Assembly (NCBI RefSeq): GCF_914767665.1
Contig: NC_059504.1
Coordinates: forward strand, 11,348,501 to 11,412,500
Length of the DNA: 64,000 bases
Reading direction: 5' to 3'
Source of the DNA: Harmonia axyridis
Taxonomy: Eukaryota > Arthropoda > Insecta > Coleoptera > Coccinellidae
Shown: positions 12,728-24,332 of the stretch, piece by piece
Position numbering within the stretch: position 1 is the first letter of the stretch
Layout of the letters: each line of letters opens with the position of its first letter
Made by a program: the position numbers and the translations under genes
The notes under the pieces: model-generated
The model's input: only the letters and a program-made list of their open reading frames with translations
The model's database searches: none
What the model was told of the DNA's origin: nothing

Positions 12728-13483
12728 AGTAAATTTCTTTAATCAATGTGAAGGCCACCTTTAATGGAGACAAAATGATTCATTCTGAAGATAAGACGAT
12801 GTATTCATTACTTCTACGAATGGCAGAATTCCCACATTCAATTGGAAATATTTCTATTCCATTTCAACGAGAATGAATTCATTGTATTCAATAAGAATTT
12901 TGTAGACTGAAAGTGATTTTGCAGATTTGATGCAACCCTCAATTTCAAAGCACCTCTTTAATTATTCACAGATGTGAAGTAAAACTTCTAAATATAGATT
13001 GAGTAAACAATCTGAGTATCTTGTTGAATAATTTTAAATAATTAAAATTGTTTTGAATATCTCAAATTTATATCAACTACTGAAATAGAAATGAACAAAG
13101 GAAGTTGCTCAATAGAGGCTCATTCAAAGCTCAGGAAAAATGTATTTATTCCTATCTAGAGCACTACAAGAAAGATAAGCTTTTTAGAGTAATTCTCATA
13201 TTAATAGTAGCTATTACCTGTTATTTCAATTTTTTAAATCTTATTCATGATAATCTTCTTCCCTTTAAAAAGCATAAGTAAAAGATCCATTCAATTATTC
13301 ATTATTTATTTCCGCACAGCAGGAATATCAAATAAAATTCATAAATTAATTCGAAAAACCAGGCGTATTTCGATTTATTCTTTAAATATATAAATATATT
13401 TCCGGTGGTTTAAAAAATAATGAGCATTTCACAATTGAAAAAAGATGGAATTGTCATAAATAATATTTTGCTGCTAAAATCAT
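12728..13483. other. Intergenic or Tctp 3'UTR
   Basis: AT-rich sequence without a gene. The right part probably holds the 3'UTR of Tctp. Confidence 0.4.
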
Positions 13484-14494
13484 CTAGAACTTTTCTTCCT
13501 CCAATCCATGTTTGAATGCCATTAAAACTGGGACAGAATCTCCATCAATATCACGATATTCCAACATAGCCACCATGCCTTCAATTTCCATCGATTCTCC
13601 AGTGAAGAATTGGAGTTCCTTGAATCTGCCTAATATATCCTTCATTACTTTATTCATATTTGATTTGAAAACTTCTACTTGGTCTGGGGCAGTTTCTTGT
13701 AATTTAGCTACAAGTCTGAGAAAAAAATATTCATTAAATAATTATATTTATAAATAGATAGTTGAAAAATTAATAAATGGATATGTTGATAATTTCAATA
13801 ATTTGCGACAAATAATTGATCTCAAATATTGTATGAAATATACAGTTCATTTTGCATGTATTGCTCTGAATGAAATTTAAACATGTCATTCAGTATTAGA
13901 TCATGCGAAAAGAGTATAATAAACAGAACGTACTGTTAACTAAGAATTGCAATATGGATTACATTCCATAAGACATAACTAAGTCGTACTTGCCATACAA
14001 CTGATTTAGAATCAATTAATTTCTAGTACTCACTTTTTCATGTAATCCTTAAGGTAGGAAGTGTAAGATTTCTTATCATGGAAGGCAAATGTTTCACACA
14101 ATCGGTGGTTCAAGACAACGTCAACACCTGACTCGACAGTCGATTCACAATCATCGGAAGCTTCCTCAGCAGATGGATTTGCACCATCAATGGTAATGTC
14201 ATCTGATTTACGTTGTACAAGTTTACCGTAAACCTCATATAGTACCTCATCGACCAATTTAATTTTATAAGAGTCAGAGAAGATCTCGTCACCTGAAAAC
14301 CAAATATGATGTCAAATATTTATAAAGAGAATGACTTAAGGTTCATGAACCTAGAAAATAGCGATGACAGATCTGAAAATTTCATGAATATTGTAAAATA
14401 TTTCTACCTAATAAGATAAAACTATGACGAAAATTTGATACTAGAGGCAAAATAAAATTTACATACCGGTGAAAATATCTTTGTAAATCCTCAT
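13484..14494 (-). CDS. Tctp: Translationally controlled tumour protein (TCTP)
   Basis: Three exons: 14494-14467, 14292-14034 and 13715-13484. Joined in phase they give exactly 172 aa, the family's canonical length. Exon 1 encodes MRIYKDIFTG and exon 2 continues DEIFSDSYKIKLVDEVLYEV. The flexible acidic loop (about residues 38-65) is followed by the helical hairpin. The C-terminus (FKELQFFTGESMEIEGMV, MLEYRDIDGD) matches the conserved TCTP2 signature region. TCTP is an abundant cytosolic calcium- and tubulin-binding protein that in Drosophila supports Rheb/TOR signalling and growth. It is transcribed divergently from the first DUSP12 copy, with 467 bp between start codons. Confidence 0.95.
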
Positions 14495-14564
14495 TTTGGT
14501 AGATAAATTTGGATTTTTATAGTTTTATAACCCTAAAACGTCCAACCTATGCGGAGGAAACTGT

Positions 14565-14574
14565 AAAAAGGAAG
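14565..14574 (-). promoter_or_regulatory. Possible 5'TOP-like pyrimidine tract of Tctp
   Basis: The minus strand reads CTTCCTTTTT about 70 nt upstream of the Tctp start codon. TCTP mRNAs of other animals begin with such a terminal oligopyrimidine tract, which couples translation to TOR. Whether transcription starts here is inference only. Confidence 0.2.
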
Positions 14575-14961
14575 ATCAACTTTCTGACATAAACGACGGA
14601 GTGACTCTAAATTCAAATGCCATAGAAAAAAAATTATTGAAGAAGAAGAAAAAATGTTAGTCACAAAATTTCGAATGTTTTAAGATATCAATAAATAATT
14701 GACCATGTAATTAAAACGGCTGGTACTTGTTTGATTAACCAGTTGTTAAAAGTGATATGGTTTCACTACATCTTGTATCAGTCTTGTCAAATTAAAATAA
14801 CTTGGCAAGTTACAAGTTATAATTTTATTCTGTGTTTGGCAATCGTCGAAATTTAATTAAATAAACAACAACTGAGAGATTTTAGCCATTCAGTTTTGCC
14901 TAGCTTCTTATTTGATATAATTCTTAACTGCTCAGTTTGTGATTCAAAAGCACGTTAAACA

Positions 14962-15876
14962 ATGCTTCAAGTGTGTGATACAACTGTTGGTCCAATCAGT
15001 GTTGATTTGATTGAACCTAACCTCTATCTTGGGGGCTTAGCCGCAGCCAAAGACAAGGATACGTTAAAAAAGTTGAAGATAAGTCATATTATAACCATTG
15101 ATACAGACCCTCTTCCTAGACAAATTGTTGAAATGAAGTGCTTAACTATCAAATTTATACAGTTATTGGATCAACCCAAGGAGAATATATTGAGCTATTT
15201 TGATGAAACACATAGTTTCATCGAGGAAGGTGTTTCAAAAGGAAATGTCCTTGTACACTGTTATTTTGGAGTTTCTAGAAGTGCTACTTTGGTTATTGCT
15301 TATTTAATGAAGAAATTTAATTTGAAATTTTCCGATGCATTTGAGAGGGTTAAATTGAAAAGAAGTATTGTATATCCTAATCCAGGATTCGTTTCACAGC
15401 TCCTTCTTTTTGAAAAAATGAAATACATTATTGATAAAAATAACATGGGATATAAAATATTTCGTTTATCATTGGCAGCTGAGGAATTTAAAATTATTAA
15501 AATTTTACCACAGAATTTTCTTGAATGTATAAGAAATGATCCTGATTCAGAAAGAAGCCTACTTGGGCCCAATATATTCAAATGTAAAAAGTGCAGAACG
15601 GTAGTGGCAGGATTCTCAAACTTGATAACTCATGAAAATGAGAATCAAGTATGTAAGAAGAGTTTTTTTATTGAACCATTGGAATGGATGAATGTCACCC
15701 AAGTACCTAAGGGTAAACTATACTGTCCCAAATGCCAAAACAAATTAGGTTCCTTCAGTTGGATTGAGAGTTGCCAATGTCCATGTGGCAAACAAATTAT
15801 TCCAGCATTCTACATCAGTCCTTCTAAAGTTGATTTTTCAAATTTACAATTAAAAAATTATCTTTTGAATGTTTAA
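14962..15876 (+). CDS. DUSP12/YVH1-like dual-specificity phosphatase, copy 1
   Basis: Single-exon gene of 304 aa. The N-terminal dual-specificity phosphatase domain spans about residues 8-155. It has the P-loop VHCYFGVSRSAT (nucleophile Cys, C-x5-R intact) and a likely general acid Asp in LLDQPKENIL. The C-terminal zinc-binding domain (about 205-290) contains FKCKKC, the block FFIEPLEWMNV, LYCPKCQNKLGSFSW and CQCPCGKQI, as in DUSP12/Yvh1. Yvh1 orthologues release Mrt4 during 60S ribosome maturation through the zinc domain. An AATAAA follows at 16008-16013. A second, closely similar copy lies 3.3 kb downstream on the same strand. Confidence 0.93.
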   Translation: MLQVCDTTVGPISVDLIEPNLYLGGLAAAKDKDTLKKLKISHIITIDTDPLPRQIVEMKCLTIKFIQLLDQPKENILSYFDETHSFIEEGVSKGNVLVHCYFGVSRSATLVIAYLMKKFNLKFSDAFERVKLKRSIVYPNPGFVSQLLLFEKMKYIIDKNNMGYKIFRLSLAAEEFKIIKILPQNFLECIRNDPDSERSLLGPNIFKCKKCRTVVAGFSNLITHENENQVCKKSFFIEPLEWMNVTQVPKGKLYCPKCQNKLGSFSWIESCQCPCGKQIIPAFYISPSKVDFSNLQLKNYLLNV

Positions 15877-15879
15877 CCA

Positions 15880-17140
15880 GTAAAATTGATTTTGATAAAT
15901 GAATTTACTTTATAGATATTGAGATGTCGTTTACTGGTATAACTTCACATGTTCCAACACATTGGATTCAGGTTTCTTTTTAAAACAGGATTACTCTTTA
16001 TATATTCAATAAAATTTTATGTGCTATGAAATGAGTTCTGAATTAGGATAAATGATACTCCGTTTGTGTATGTTTAGACTCTCCTGCCAATATTGTGCAT
16101 TTGTATAATTATTATAGGAAACAATTGATTTTTCACCTTAAATATTTTCAGGATTAATCCACTCCAATTCTTCAGCCACTCATAGAAACTTCAAAATAGT
16201 AGCAGACAAAACGATTCACCTTGGAAACTTCGTTTTCAATGAAAGATTTTGAGTCAATGGTTAATAGACGACTTTTCCAAATTTTTTTAGAATAATTTTC
16301 TTTTTGGAAGTAACTAAATCACCAATATAGAGGAACAGCATAGAGAAAAGTAAACTGGAGCCATACTCCTCCCAAATATTTTTGTAGTTCATTTATCAAC
16401 TTAAATGTTTTTTTGAGTATTTTCACAAGTTGGATGCTTCCCATGCTTTCTTAAATTTAGCAAGAGTTAGTTTGGTTGTGTTTGCTTTATTTCAAAAACT
16501 TTATACATCAAGTGAAAAAAAAAGATTTTATAGTCTTGTGTCTAGATGTATAAATTGTAAAAGGGACATGAAAACTTCCAATCTTCTGGGTACCAAAAGG
16601 AATTTGAAAGGTACAAAAAAGTTTCTAGGTCGTTGCTTACAATTCCAATAATTTCATTTTTCAGAACAAATTATTGTTTGATTGACTGTTATTGTGTGTT
16701 CCGCTCAGGTGCAAGGATTTGGATATGTCTAACACATTTTGGGAATGAAATAATTGAAAATAAAACAAAAATTGCTATTGTCTGGAGCATTACTGTCCAT
16801 TTTTTCCTTCATTGAAAGGAGATATAAAGATTTAGAGTAGAATGAGTAGAAATATGTCCTGAAAATATTTATATAATAGTTCATATTAATCTAATTGTTT
16901 TTAACAAGTCGCTCAATAAGCCCCAGGCCTGGCGCGGCCACAGCATTACTATTTTTATGTCTCCTTGGTACCAACATTCAAAATATGCGTGATAGAGTTG
17001 AAAAGCTATTGTTATAAGCTTTCATATAAGATATAACATGGTTAATCTTCCCTTCTTAAAATTTGAGAGTGAATGTCCATTAAGCTATAGTTGGGTAGAA
17101 TGGTGCAAGTGGTCATTAAAATTCCATCTTAATTTTTAAT
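15880..17140. other. Intergenic between DUSP12 copies
   Basis: No gene recognised; it includes the poly(A) signal of DUSP12 copy 1 at 16008-16013. The open frames seen here are short and without family features. Confidence 0.4.
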
Positions 17141-17143
17141 ATA

Positions 17144-18935
17144 CAGTCCATTCAGGAATTATTGACATCCCGGGTGGCTTTGGAAAATCGAAATTAAGTT
17201 GGTACTGGCTCATTGAGTAACATTTTGAATTGCAGATTTCGGGTTGGCATTGGAAATGTCATTGACAAGAGGTTAGATTTCAGTTTGTGTTATTGGTTTT
17301 GATCGAAGAAATTTTGAAACTTAAAAGTTGTATCAATTTCAAACACACATTGATTAGTTTATTTGAGTATTTCTCACAGTACTGTTTGAAAAAAGAAGAA
17401 GGCAAGTCATTACAACCTGGATTATTAGTGGAAGAAAACCTGTGCAATACGATTTCACCTTCAAAGAATCATTGAATGATTTGATTGTTATCAAAAGCCG
17501 AGCCAAAAGCAACCAATATATCAGTCTGGATGAAATTTGACCAAAAAGCATCTGGATTTTAATCAATCAAAGACAACATTACATAAACTTAATTGGTTAC
17601 AAGTTCAAAACAGTTAACAACAAAATTGCAGTTGCAACAAAATGTGAAATTCATTAATCTGGAGGAAACTTGGTTATTTGAAAATGCCAGCATTATTCAA
17701 CAGTGGACTCTAGAAAGAAAACAAAATGTTTTCCAAGTATATTCAAGGGTAAAATTAGAAGGAGCACTATTTTGAATGCTGGATATTTGGATTTTTACCT
17801 GGATGTTTTATTTTGACAGTGGTGATCATAAGGATTATATAAATCTATGAAGAGAGAATTATTTTATGATTGGATTGCTAAACAAAGTCTTGGCATTGCA
17901 TCTATAGTTAATTTATATTCAATATTGAAATTAAGTATTGTTATATCTGTTTTTTGTTCTTCAATGAGTAATTCAAAAATCTAATAAATTCCAATTGCTC
18001 TCTAGAATTTTTACTGAGTATTTAATTGAAAAATATATTCAGAAGAGTAACTTCAAGAATTTCTTCACCTCTTACCCCCTTGTAGATAATAATAGAATGC
18101 AATAAAATTTTAAAATTCACAAATTAAAAATAATTTCATGCAAAAATGCTTTAAGTGAGGGAGTTAAAGCTGTTATGGGCAAAATAATTTATGTAATTTA
18201 ATAGAAACTAGTATAAAAGCATTTCAATAAAAAACAGAAAACTCGAGTACAGATAGTACCTATATTTTTCATACAAGTTTAATCAATCATTCATGTCATG
18301 AACAGTTTCAATAAATAGTGACTTTAGAAAGTAATTTACACATCGGCTGATAAATTGGTTCCAATTTTGAAAGAACAACTGTGATGTCAAAATTTTTCAT
18401 ATACTAAATGGGTTCTTTGAATTTTATTTCTGTCCTATTATGATATGGCTCTTCCATTCACTAAGCTACACTATTTAAATTTATCAACCAGTTTTTTCTG
18501 TTTTCTTCATCAGTTTAGAAACCACAGTTAAAATGATCCATAAGAGTTATTTGATAAGAATTTTGCAAGCAGAGCCTTTGGTGAAAAGGAATATGCATAT
18601 TTTAATGATCTTCAATGGGATCTTTCATGAGCGACTCTTAAATGAATAGATATCTCTTCATTGGATTTCCTTGAAATGAGATAGCATTTCACTATATTTT
18701 CACGTTATATAATCTGAATTTCAATTTATGAAATCATGACTGTATGCGTCCCTTCGTAATGATCGTAATTTCGAAAATTCAGGATCTTCCGGATACAAAA
18801 ATGATGAAAATAATTTAAACTGGTCATTTCTATGATGAACCATAGCAATTTTTAGTGATATTTTTGTAACCAGAAATAAAGCCGTGACTAGACGTTCATG
18901 GCCTACTTCGATGTCAATAATTCCTGAATGGACTG
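17144..18935 (+). mobile_element. Decayed Tc1/mariner-superfamily element with 26-bp TIRs
   Basis: The 26-bp end starting CAGTCCATTCAGGAATTATT (17144-17169) is repeated exactly in inverted orientation at 18910-18935. Both ends are flanked by TA (17142-17143 and 18936-18937), giving a 1792-bp element. Inside, on the plus strand, a frameshifted transposase can be followed. NLEETWLFENASIIQQW at about 17659-17709 resembles the D-E-T-W catalytic motif of IS630/Tc1-type DDE domains, and an ILNAG-like motif follows in another frame at about 17770. Stops and frameshifts make it inactive. It lies wholly between the two DUSP12 paralogues. Confidence 0.75.
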
Positions 18936-19173
18936 TAACTGCAGATTTAGTTCATATTTTGAAACATTTTTCAGTAGTTTCACCCTAATTTTTAGGCATA
19001 TCTTATACATCTATGCTTTTAGGTAGGAATTTTTTATTTTGTAAATAATTCTATGGGTTAACATCATAGGTAATCTGACATTGTGATTATGAAACAGGTC
19101 GTTTGAATTGAGTTTGTTATTCTCCATTGATTCAGCACACAAAGAAATCGATTTCTGAAGCCTTGAAAGTAAT

Positions 19174-20085
19174 ATGCATAAAGTGTGTGATACAACTATT
19201 GGCCCAATAAGTGTTGATTTAATTGAACCTAACCTCTATCTTGGTGGTTTAGCTGCTGCCAAAGACAAGGATACATTAAAAAGGTTGAATATAAGTCATA
19301 TTATAACCATTGATACATGCCCTCTTCCTAGACAAATTGTTGAGTTGAAATGCTTAACTATCAAATTTATACAGCTATCGGATCAACCGAAAGAGGACAT
19401 ATTGAGTTACTTTGATGAAACACAAAGTTTCATCGAGGAAGGTATTTCAAAGGGAAATGTCCTTGTGCACTGCTATTTTGGAGTTTCTAGAAGTGCCACT
19501 GTGGTTATTGGTTATGTAATGAAGAAATATAATTTGAATTTTTCAGATGCATTTCAGAGGGTAAAATTAAAAAGAAGCATTGTTTATCCTAATCCAGGAT
19601 TCATCTCACAGCTCCTTCTTTATGAGAAAATGAACTATGTTGTGGATAAAAATTACATGGAATACAAAATATTTCGTTTATCATTGGCAGCTGACCGATT
19701 CAAAAAAATTAAAATTCTACCACAGAATTTTCTTCAATGTATAAAAAGTGATCCTGGTTTAGAAAGAAGCCTACCTGAACCAAATGTTTACAAATGCAAA
19801 AAGTGCCGAAGGGTACTGGCATGTTTTTCAAATTTGATTACCCATGATAATGAGAATCAAGTGTGTAAGAAGAGTTTTTTTATTGAACCATTGGAATGGA
19901 TGAATGTTACCCAAGTACCTGAAGGCAAATTATACTGTCCTAAATGCAAAAATAAATTGGGTTCTTTCAGTTGGATTAAGAGTTGTCAATGTCCATGTGG
20001 CAGACAAATTACCCCAGCATTCTACATCAATCCCTCTAAAGTGGATTTTACTGATGTTGTCAAAAATGTAGAAGTAACATTTTGA
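19174..20085 (+). CDS. DUSP12/YVH1-like dual-specificity phosphatase, copy 2
   Basis: Single-exon gene of 303 aa, a tandem duplicate of the copy at 14962-15876. By eye about 46 of the first 292 residues differ (roughly 84% identity). Most changes are conservative and the extreme C-terminus is unrelated. The active-site loop VHCYFGVSRSAT and the zinc-domain cysteines (YKCKKC, LYCPKCKNK, CQCPCGRQI) are all kept, so both copies look functional. The different start context (ATGCATAAAGTG here, ATGCTTCAAGTG in copy 1) and diverged flanks argue that the duplication is not recent. Confidence 0.93.
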   Translation: MHKVCDTTIGPISVDLIEPNLYLGGLAAAKDKDTLKRLNISHIITIDTCPLPRQIVELKCLTIKFIQLSDQPKEDILSYFDETQSFIEEGISKGNVLVHCYFGVSRSATVVIGYVMKKYNLNFSDAFQRVKLKRSIVYPNPGFISQLLLYEKMNYVVDKNYMEYKIFRLSLAADRFKKIKILPQNFLQCIKSDPGLERSLPEPNVYKCKKCRRVLACFSNLITHDNENQVCKKSFFIEPLEWMNVTQVPEGKLYCPKCKNKLGSFSWIKSCQCPCGRQITPAFYINPSKVDFTDVVKNVEVTF

Positions 20086-20089
20086 ATTT

Positions 20090-21419
20090 TAAACTTGTAA
20101 ATGACCAAACTAAGCAGGGTGTTAAATATTCTTCACTAGTTGAAGTTTTATTCTTGTTTGTGTTCATAGTGATAGTGGAGATTTTATTATTAATTATTTT
20201 TTGAAGATATTGTTTTGTTATGTATAAATTGTTTTAAGTTTAAATTATTCTACATTTAATTTTTAATGTGCCAAAATAAGTTGATGATTTGTTGATAATT
20301 TCCACTTGTAGAGATGTTATAAATAGACTTATATAATGTGTGTGTGTCTATAATGGTGTACAGGTAACTCAAAAATATCGCATTAAATATTTATTGGGCG
20401 ACTGTATTAAAATAAAAAAGTAATATTTTACTCTAATTTTCAATTTTGTGATATGTACTTTCATGTGATTAATAAGCTATGTGTATAAATGTATATTTTT
20501 TCAACGTAAAATTAGTTTGTATTTCAATTAAATATTGTTTCAATAAATGACTATTAGACTTATTGTTCTCTGATTTGAAGAGTAAAATAACATTTATTCT
20601 TCTTAGAAACCTTAATAATAATTTCTGAGTACAATTATTACTGGGATGAGTAACAAATTTTCGGAATAATCAGTAAACTGATGATAGAAAAGAATGTTTT
20701 ATAACACTGCATTAGGTCACCAAAAATATTCCATCGAATGAGATGGCTGAAATCATATTTAAACATTAACGTCATGGAATTTTCTATCCAATAAAGACTA
20801 TTTCATTGATATCAAAAATATATTCGTTTTTTTATGATTTAAACTTGACTAAATGTGAAAACTCTTGTTATTAGTAAGCTGGATTCGAGGTGATATAAAC
20901 ATCTGCAGCGTTTTCCTTCGGAAATAACGAGAGAAAGATCAGTGGTTTAACTTACAGTAAAGTAAAAGCCATTCGAAAAATGTTGATTTATTTACACTCA
21001 CCATATTTTGTTGGGACACTGTTAGTGATAATTAGGTTAAAAACTAATAATTCAAATTGTGGAAACTACTGATGTGTCCACATCAGATCTTTATGGAGTC
21101 GCTCTGTATTAAAAAAAATCATATTCTATTCTGATTTTGGTTAATTATATCTAAATAAACTTTTGAAATCGTTGAAAAAAAAAATTTCTTTTCAGTTCAC
21201 ATACATGAAAAAAAAGAATGAAAAAATCCGTCTATCTGCCGTACAAAAATTTGTCATACCTCATTAAAAAAAAGTCAAAGGAACAATTAAAAAAAAATCA
21301 TTTCACGGAACATTAACACAATACTATCATGAAATTGAAAATATGTGTTTAATACACTGCTCAAGATCTTAGGATTATTTTCAAATATTTAACAAAAAAC
21401 TTCTTACATTTTATTTAAC
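20090..21419. other. Intergenic between convergent DUSP12 copy 2 and CTNNBL1
   Basis: AT-rich, with 3'UTR sequence of both neighbours likely, including an AATAAA-like motif near 20540. No gene or repeat family recognised. Confidence 0.45.
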
Positions 21420-23477
21420 TTAAAACTTATCAACAAGATTCAAGATATGTTGTTGTTCTTGATTTTTCGATTCTGGTCCCGCTTCATCTCCTAGATTTCC
21501 AGCATATTCTCTCATGACATGTCTTATAGTTTTTAAAGATGCTCCTCTAAGGTTCAAAATTTGCATCACCCTTTGTTTTATCGAAGCAGGTCCTGCGGCA
21601 CAAACTTCAACAATGATGAAATCTATCAGTTGTAAAGTGAAGAGTCCAGCATTCAACCTTTTTAAGTAATTGGTATTTTCATCTTCATTCTCGTCTAGAA
21701 TATCATCTATGGCTTCAACTTTTTCTAAATATTTAAAATGGAGCTCTAATAAACGATCTACTTTTTCATGATCATTTTCTGTGAATTTACTGATCAGCCT
21801 TTGTCTTTGGGAGCCTCGACAATTTTTCAACATTGAAGCTATAATTGAGGTTACATGCTCTTCATGTTCCTCTGTTGATAACACCTAGAAAGTAAAACTT
21901 AAAATTATTAACTTCTCATACATACATATGTTGTCAAAAATTATCCATAAATAATCAAAATATTTGCCTTTGTATTGGAAATATTTAACCAAAATTGTCC
22001 AACTTAAACGATAATAAAACTAAGAACTACATCAGCAAAGGCAAATATAGATAAAAATTAAAGTGGATATAGAGTATCATTACTTTTCTCCAATTAAGGA
22101 TTACCTTTTTTCTGTTTTTACTTGGAGTCTTCATAAATAAGGGAAATATAGTCCTCAAACCCAGAATATCCACAAATTTATTGCAATTGTCCTTTCCATG
22201 AGGGCCGGACATTGCATAATCTAGAACCTTCAATGATCCATTCCTGGAAGTCTTTTTTTCTCTTAGCATCAAGTTCATCAATTGCAAACCTTCACCCTTT
22301 AAGAAACGATCCCTATTTTGTACGACCATCAAGGCATTACACAAACAATCAAATAAATTCTCCATCAATTCATGTTCATCTGCACATCCCGGGTCATGAC
22401 GTTTATAAAAAGCTAATTGTTGAAGTAAGGTATCAATTCCTTCTATTTCTCCTAATAAAAGTCTATTTTTATCGTTATCATGCAGTAATATTGCTAAAAT
22501 TTCACTTGCATATAATTTATTGCCATCAAATGGTGCTTTTAACTTTAATCTTTTCAGCAACCAATGTAATAAACCTTGTTTAGCTGCTTCACTACATATA
22601 TCTGGATTTATTTCTGTTAAGTTTTCAATAATTGCTAAAGTATTATGAACTCCCTCTGCTTCCTCTTTCACAGTTTCATCAAGACGGTCTAAATTTTGAA
22701 TTAGGAGTGCAATAACTTGATGCTCCAAAAGTGATGCAATTAAAGCTTCCGCTCCTTCTTCTGATTCATTGAGGATATCTACATCACTGAGTTCTTGTAG
22801 TAATTCTACAGTGGCAACCTGAAAAATTCACCTTAAAATTTTTAAGCCTTTATGTCATTTGGTGCAATACTCACTGCAATATCTGTATTATCATGTGACA
22901 ATAATTCTAATAAACTAGATATAACATTTAGTTTGACGAGAAGGGGATAAAAATCAGGAGCAGTTGCAAGAACTCTCATCTCCTGTAGTACTTCATGAAG
23001 TTCCAGTTCACTTTCCATAAACTTTTCAGGAGCATCTGGGAATTTTATTCTCATTTCTCTATTCTTCAAAATCCTCTTCTCAAAATTTAAAATAATTTTT
23101 TTAATTCCAGCTTCATCAAGTACCTCTCCCTGCCAAAAATGTAGAATTAGTAATATATGTAAAAATTATCAACTAGTGTTTTTTTACCTGTGTTTGTTCA
23201 ACTTCTACATATTTAATGATTTCTTGTCGTTCTTCTTCGCTTATTTCATCAAGAGTATGTACAAGGGAACTTGTCGATGCAGGTTTTGACATCTGATCAG
23301 CTTTTGCCCTAGCTAATCTCCTCATTTTTCGCTGTTTTTCAACACTCGAATCCAAATCATCCTCAGTTACTCTCTTGAGTGCTTGTGGAGGCTAGAAAAA
23401 AAATGAAAAACCAATGTGCGGAATTTGTATATTCAGTTTTAATTTACCTTATAATCGAGCAATTCGACTATATCCAT
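21420..23477 (-). CDS. CTNNBL1: Beta-catenin-like protein 1 (CTNNBL1)
   Basis: Five exons: 23477-23448, 23391-23188, 23129-22875, 22818-22105 and 21884-21420. All keep phase 0 and give 555 aa (human protein 563 aa). The N-terminus reads MDIVELLDYK, then a basic segment with RKMRRLARAKADQMSK. The armadillo-type helical repeats follow, with strongly conserved blocks MRIKFPDAPEKFMESELEL, LLSHDNTDIA, VKEEAEGVHNTLAI, FLKGEGLQLMNLMLREKK and KFVDILGLRTIFPLFMK. The C-terminal block is FTENDHEKVDRLLELHFKYL. CTNNBL1 is a nuclear armadillo-repeat protein of the PRP19/CDC5L spliceosome complex. It is divergent from the small membrane-protein gene at 23902. Confidence 0.95.
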
Positions 23478-23901
23478 GGTGATTTGAAATATTTCCCTTT
23501 TTCTTCAGAAATAGGATTATTATTATTGAAAAAGTAATAAAAAATCCTAGTGTTGACAGTTACTTTGATTATTGTTATTCATTAGACCTACTCATAGACA
23601 AACTAATCTAATTTATCTTTAGATCTACTATAGCTGAAAAATCTTAGAGAATTAATTTCTATGATATGTTCTAATTCTAAGAAAAAATGGATATCCTATA
23701 ATTAAAAGAAAAAATATATGATATACGATTTTATCGAGAAGATTACATGAATTATTTTTATCCCAAATCAAATAAGATGACACAGATGTCAAGGTTATGT
23801 ACAGAGAAAATGTTTTCAAATTTTGTCATAGAAATTATTGTCTCTGTTTTCTGTCATAAAGAGCATTAAGGTTATGCAATAAAATAAGCGAATTGAGCAA
23901 A

Positions 23902-24126
23902 ATGGCATCAAAGGTTGGATGGTTGAGAAAATTATGGAATGAAAAACCAGAATTAGTAGGCAGCTCTTTCATGGCACTCGTAGGTGTTGCAATAATGGCG
24001 GAAACATGTAGAATTTATTTTCGAGATAATAAGGATAATCGTAGATATCGAGAGAAGTACACAGTAATAAGACATGATGATCCCAGAGCAAGTACCCTAC
24101 GACAAGATTATTATGGCAATATGTGA
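23902..24126 (+). CDS. Small single-pass membrane protein, possibly NDUFA3-like
   Basis: A 74-codon open frame from ATG (23902) to TGA. It starts MASKVGWLRKLWNEKPELVG, followed by one hydrophobic segment (about residues 20-36, SSFMALVGVAIMAE) and a charged tail with YTVIRHDDPRAS. Length, a single membrane span near the N-terminus and the W-x3-P-x-LV start followed later by a V-R-x-DD motif recall the complex I accessory subunit NDUFA3; this is a tentative match. An AATAAA lies about 70 bp downstream (near 24197). It shares a 424-bp divergent intergenic region with CTNNBL1. Confidence 0.6.
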   Translation: MASKVGWLRKLWNEKPELVGSSFMALVGVAIMAETCRIYFRDNKDNRRYREKYTVIRHDDPRASTLRQDYYGNM

Positions 24127-24332
24127 ATAAATCTATCAACTGGTTCAAATGTTAAAATATCCTTGTAGCTTATAATAGAAGAAAGAAAGATTGGATTAAA
24201 TAAATAAATTATCCATTTAATTAACGTGTTTGTTTTCAACTGTATACAATAAAATTATAATAACTTTATTTCATGATCACAAATTAAATTTTAAAATTAT
24301 AATTAAAAGGAAATGTAGAGCAGATAGTCATC

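Noticed and set aside
16920..16960. GC-rich patch (CCCCAGGCCTGGCGCGGCC)
   Set aside because: No tRNA fold, CpG-island length or conserved motif; not interpretable alone.
22212..22583. 123-codon plus-strand frame
   Set aside because: Antisense shadow of CTNNBL1 exon 4.
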